This document shows, one piece after another, positions 6,178 to 6,708 of a stretch of 6,708 bases of DNA (positions within the stretch are counted from its first letter, which is position 1; each line of letters begins with the position of its first letter). Made by a program: the position numbers and the translations under genes. Location: positions 7,403 to 14,110 of the forward strand of contig CALMTJ010000205.1 of NCBI GenBank assembly GCA_937872715.1, written 5' to 3'. The notes under the pieces were generated by a model. That model ran no database searches. It saw only the letters and a list, made by a program, of their open reading frames with translations, and had not been told where the DNA came from. Origin of the DNA: an uncultured Methylobacteriaceae bacterium. GTDB lineage: Bacteria; Pseudomonadota; Alphaproteobacteria; Rhizobiales; Beijerinckiaceae.

Positions 6178-6268
6178 GCGTCATCGCCGGGCTTGTCCCG
6201 GCGAATCCGATCAACCGTCCGTAGCGCTTCCCCGATCGGGGTGGCCGGGACAAGCCCGGCCATGACGC
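6178..6268. repeat. REP-like inverted repeat, second type, between atzE and atzH
   Basis: Arms of 25 bases at 6178-6202 and 6244-6268 are inverted copies with a single mismatch. They are built on GCCGGGCTTGTCCCGGC flanked by GCGTCAT. Each arm is itself near-palindromic (GCCGGG-CTTGT-CCCGGC). Inside, CCGATC (6207-6212) can pair with GATCGG (6234-6239), extending the structure. The motif GTCATGGCCGGGCTTGTCCCGGCCA is a familiar dispersed element in Methylobacterium, Bradyrhizobium and relatives. It occupies most of the 118-base gap between the atzE stop and the atzH start. It could act as a transcript stabiliser or attenuator within the operon; no T-tract is present. Confidence 0.8.
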
Positions 6269-6277
6269 GGTCGTGCC

Positions 6278-6708
6278 TCAAAGCGCCGCCACGGGCGCTT
6301 TCGCGACGCCCGCCTTCTCCAGCTCGCGGGCGACCCGGAGCGCGAGGTCCTCGCGCCAGGGCAGGGCGATGATCTGCACGGCGAGCGGCAGGCCGTCATC
6401 GGGCCGGACCGGCGCGGCGACGACCGGCAGGCCGATGAAAGAGATCGGCTGGGTGTAGATGCCGATATTCGGCCGGACCGGCAGCTCGACGCCGTCGAGC
6501 ACGAAGGTCGTCTGGCCGATCGCCGGCGCCCGGCAGGGGGTGGCGGGTGCCAGGATGGCGTCCCATTCGGCGAAGAGATCGAGGACGCGGTCGCGGTACC
6601 AGCGCCGGAAGCGCTGGGCCCGGTGGACCCAGGCGGCCGGGATCGCGGCGCCCGCGATGAGGCGATCGCGGACGGCCGGGTCGAAATCGGCCGGGCGCGT
6701 CCTGAGGC
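6278..6708 (-). CDS. atzE: AtzE-type amidase (1-carboxybiuret hydrolase), C-terminal part only
   Basis: Only the last 142 codons of this amidase-signature protein lie in the window; the catalytic Ser-cisSer-Lys part and the start are beyond the right edge. The visible part contains WYRDRVLDLFAEWDAILAPA, TPCRAPAIGQ, then NIGIYTQPISFIGLPVVAAPV and LPLAVQIIALPWREDLALR, ending EKAGVAKAPVAAL before the TGA at 6278-6280. This is the C-terminal layout of AtzE/HpxY-type amidases, in which the YTQPISF.GLP segment is characteristic. AtzE with its small partner AtzG hydrolyses 1-carboxybiuret, releasing ammonia and giving 1,3-dicarboxyurea. The downstream atzH and atzF support AtzE rather than GatA or a general amidase. 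The triad cannot be checked here. An atzG (DUF4089) gene is expected directly upstream, outside the window. Confidence 0.75.
   Translation of the reverse strand, partial: LRTRPADFDPAVRDRLIAGAAIPAAWVHRAQRFRRWYRDRVLDLFAEWDAILAPATPCRAPAIGQTTFVLDGVELPVRPNIGIYTQPISFIGLPVVAAPVRPDDGLPLAVQIIALPWREDLALRVARELEKAGVAKAPVAAL

Noticed and set aside
1..6708. CRISPR array, tRNA, transposase or integrase.
   Set aside because: No regularly spaced direct repeats, tRNA-like fold or recombinase motif was seen on either strand by eye.

Overview
The window is very GC-rich and densely coded, with G/C at most third codon positions. Two dispersed palindromic repeats lie between genes, and their cores are of a kind common in Hyphomicrobiales genomes (Methylobacterium, Bradyrhizobium and relatives). 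I therefore infer a free-living or plant/soil-associated alphaproteobacterium of that order. No 16S or other taxonomic marker is present, so this rests on base composition, repeat type and protein flavour only.

Layout, left to right. (1) Positions 1-1187, minus strand: the first 395 codons of a quiC-type fusion, a TIM-barrel 3-dehydroshikimate dehydratase joined to an HPPD/VOC-like domain, cut by the left edge. (2) Positions 1188-1511: a divergent intergenic region carrying a perfect 18-bp palindrome just upstream of the next gene. (3) Positions 1512-2180, plus: an isochorismatase-like cysteine hydrolase whose best match is biuret hydrolase (BiuH). (4) Positions 2181-2346: a gap mostly filled by a REP-like long inverted repeat. 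(5) Positions 2347-3957, plus: an NCS2 (uracil/xanthine/AzgA-like) permease. (6) After only 10 bp, and convergent on the minus strand: atzF (allophanate hydrolase, 3968-5776), atzH (DUF3225, 5773-6159), a second REP-like inverted repeat, and the C-terminal 142 codons of atzE (1-carboxybiuret hydrolase-type amidase), cut by the right edge.

Read in its own direction, the minus-strand cluster is atzE-atzH-atzF. This is the order of the lower half of the cyanuric acid operon atzDGEHF of Pseudomonas sp. ADP. In that pathway AtzEG turns 1-carboxybiuret into 1,3-dicarboxyurea, AtzH turns that into allophanate, and AtzF degrades allophanate to ammonia and CO2. The plus-strand hydrolase would feed the same pool by hydrolysing biuret, the spontaneous decarboxylation product of 1-carboxybiuret, to allophanate and ammonia. 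The locus thus looks like a nitrogen-scavenging island with two entry routes to allophanate and a dedicated nucleobase-type importer. No ring-opening cyanurate hydrolase (AtzD/TrzD), no atzG and no regulator are visible; atzG would be expected just beyond the right edge. The quiC gene is probably a separate carbon-catabolic function that shares only the intergenic region.
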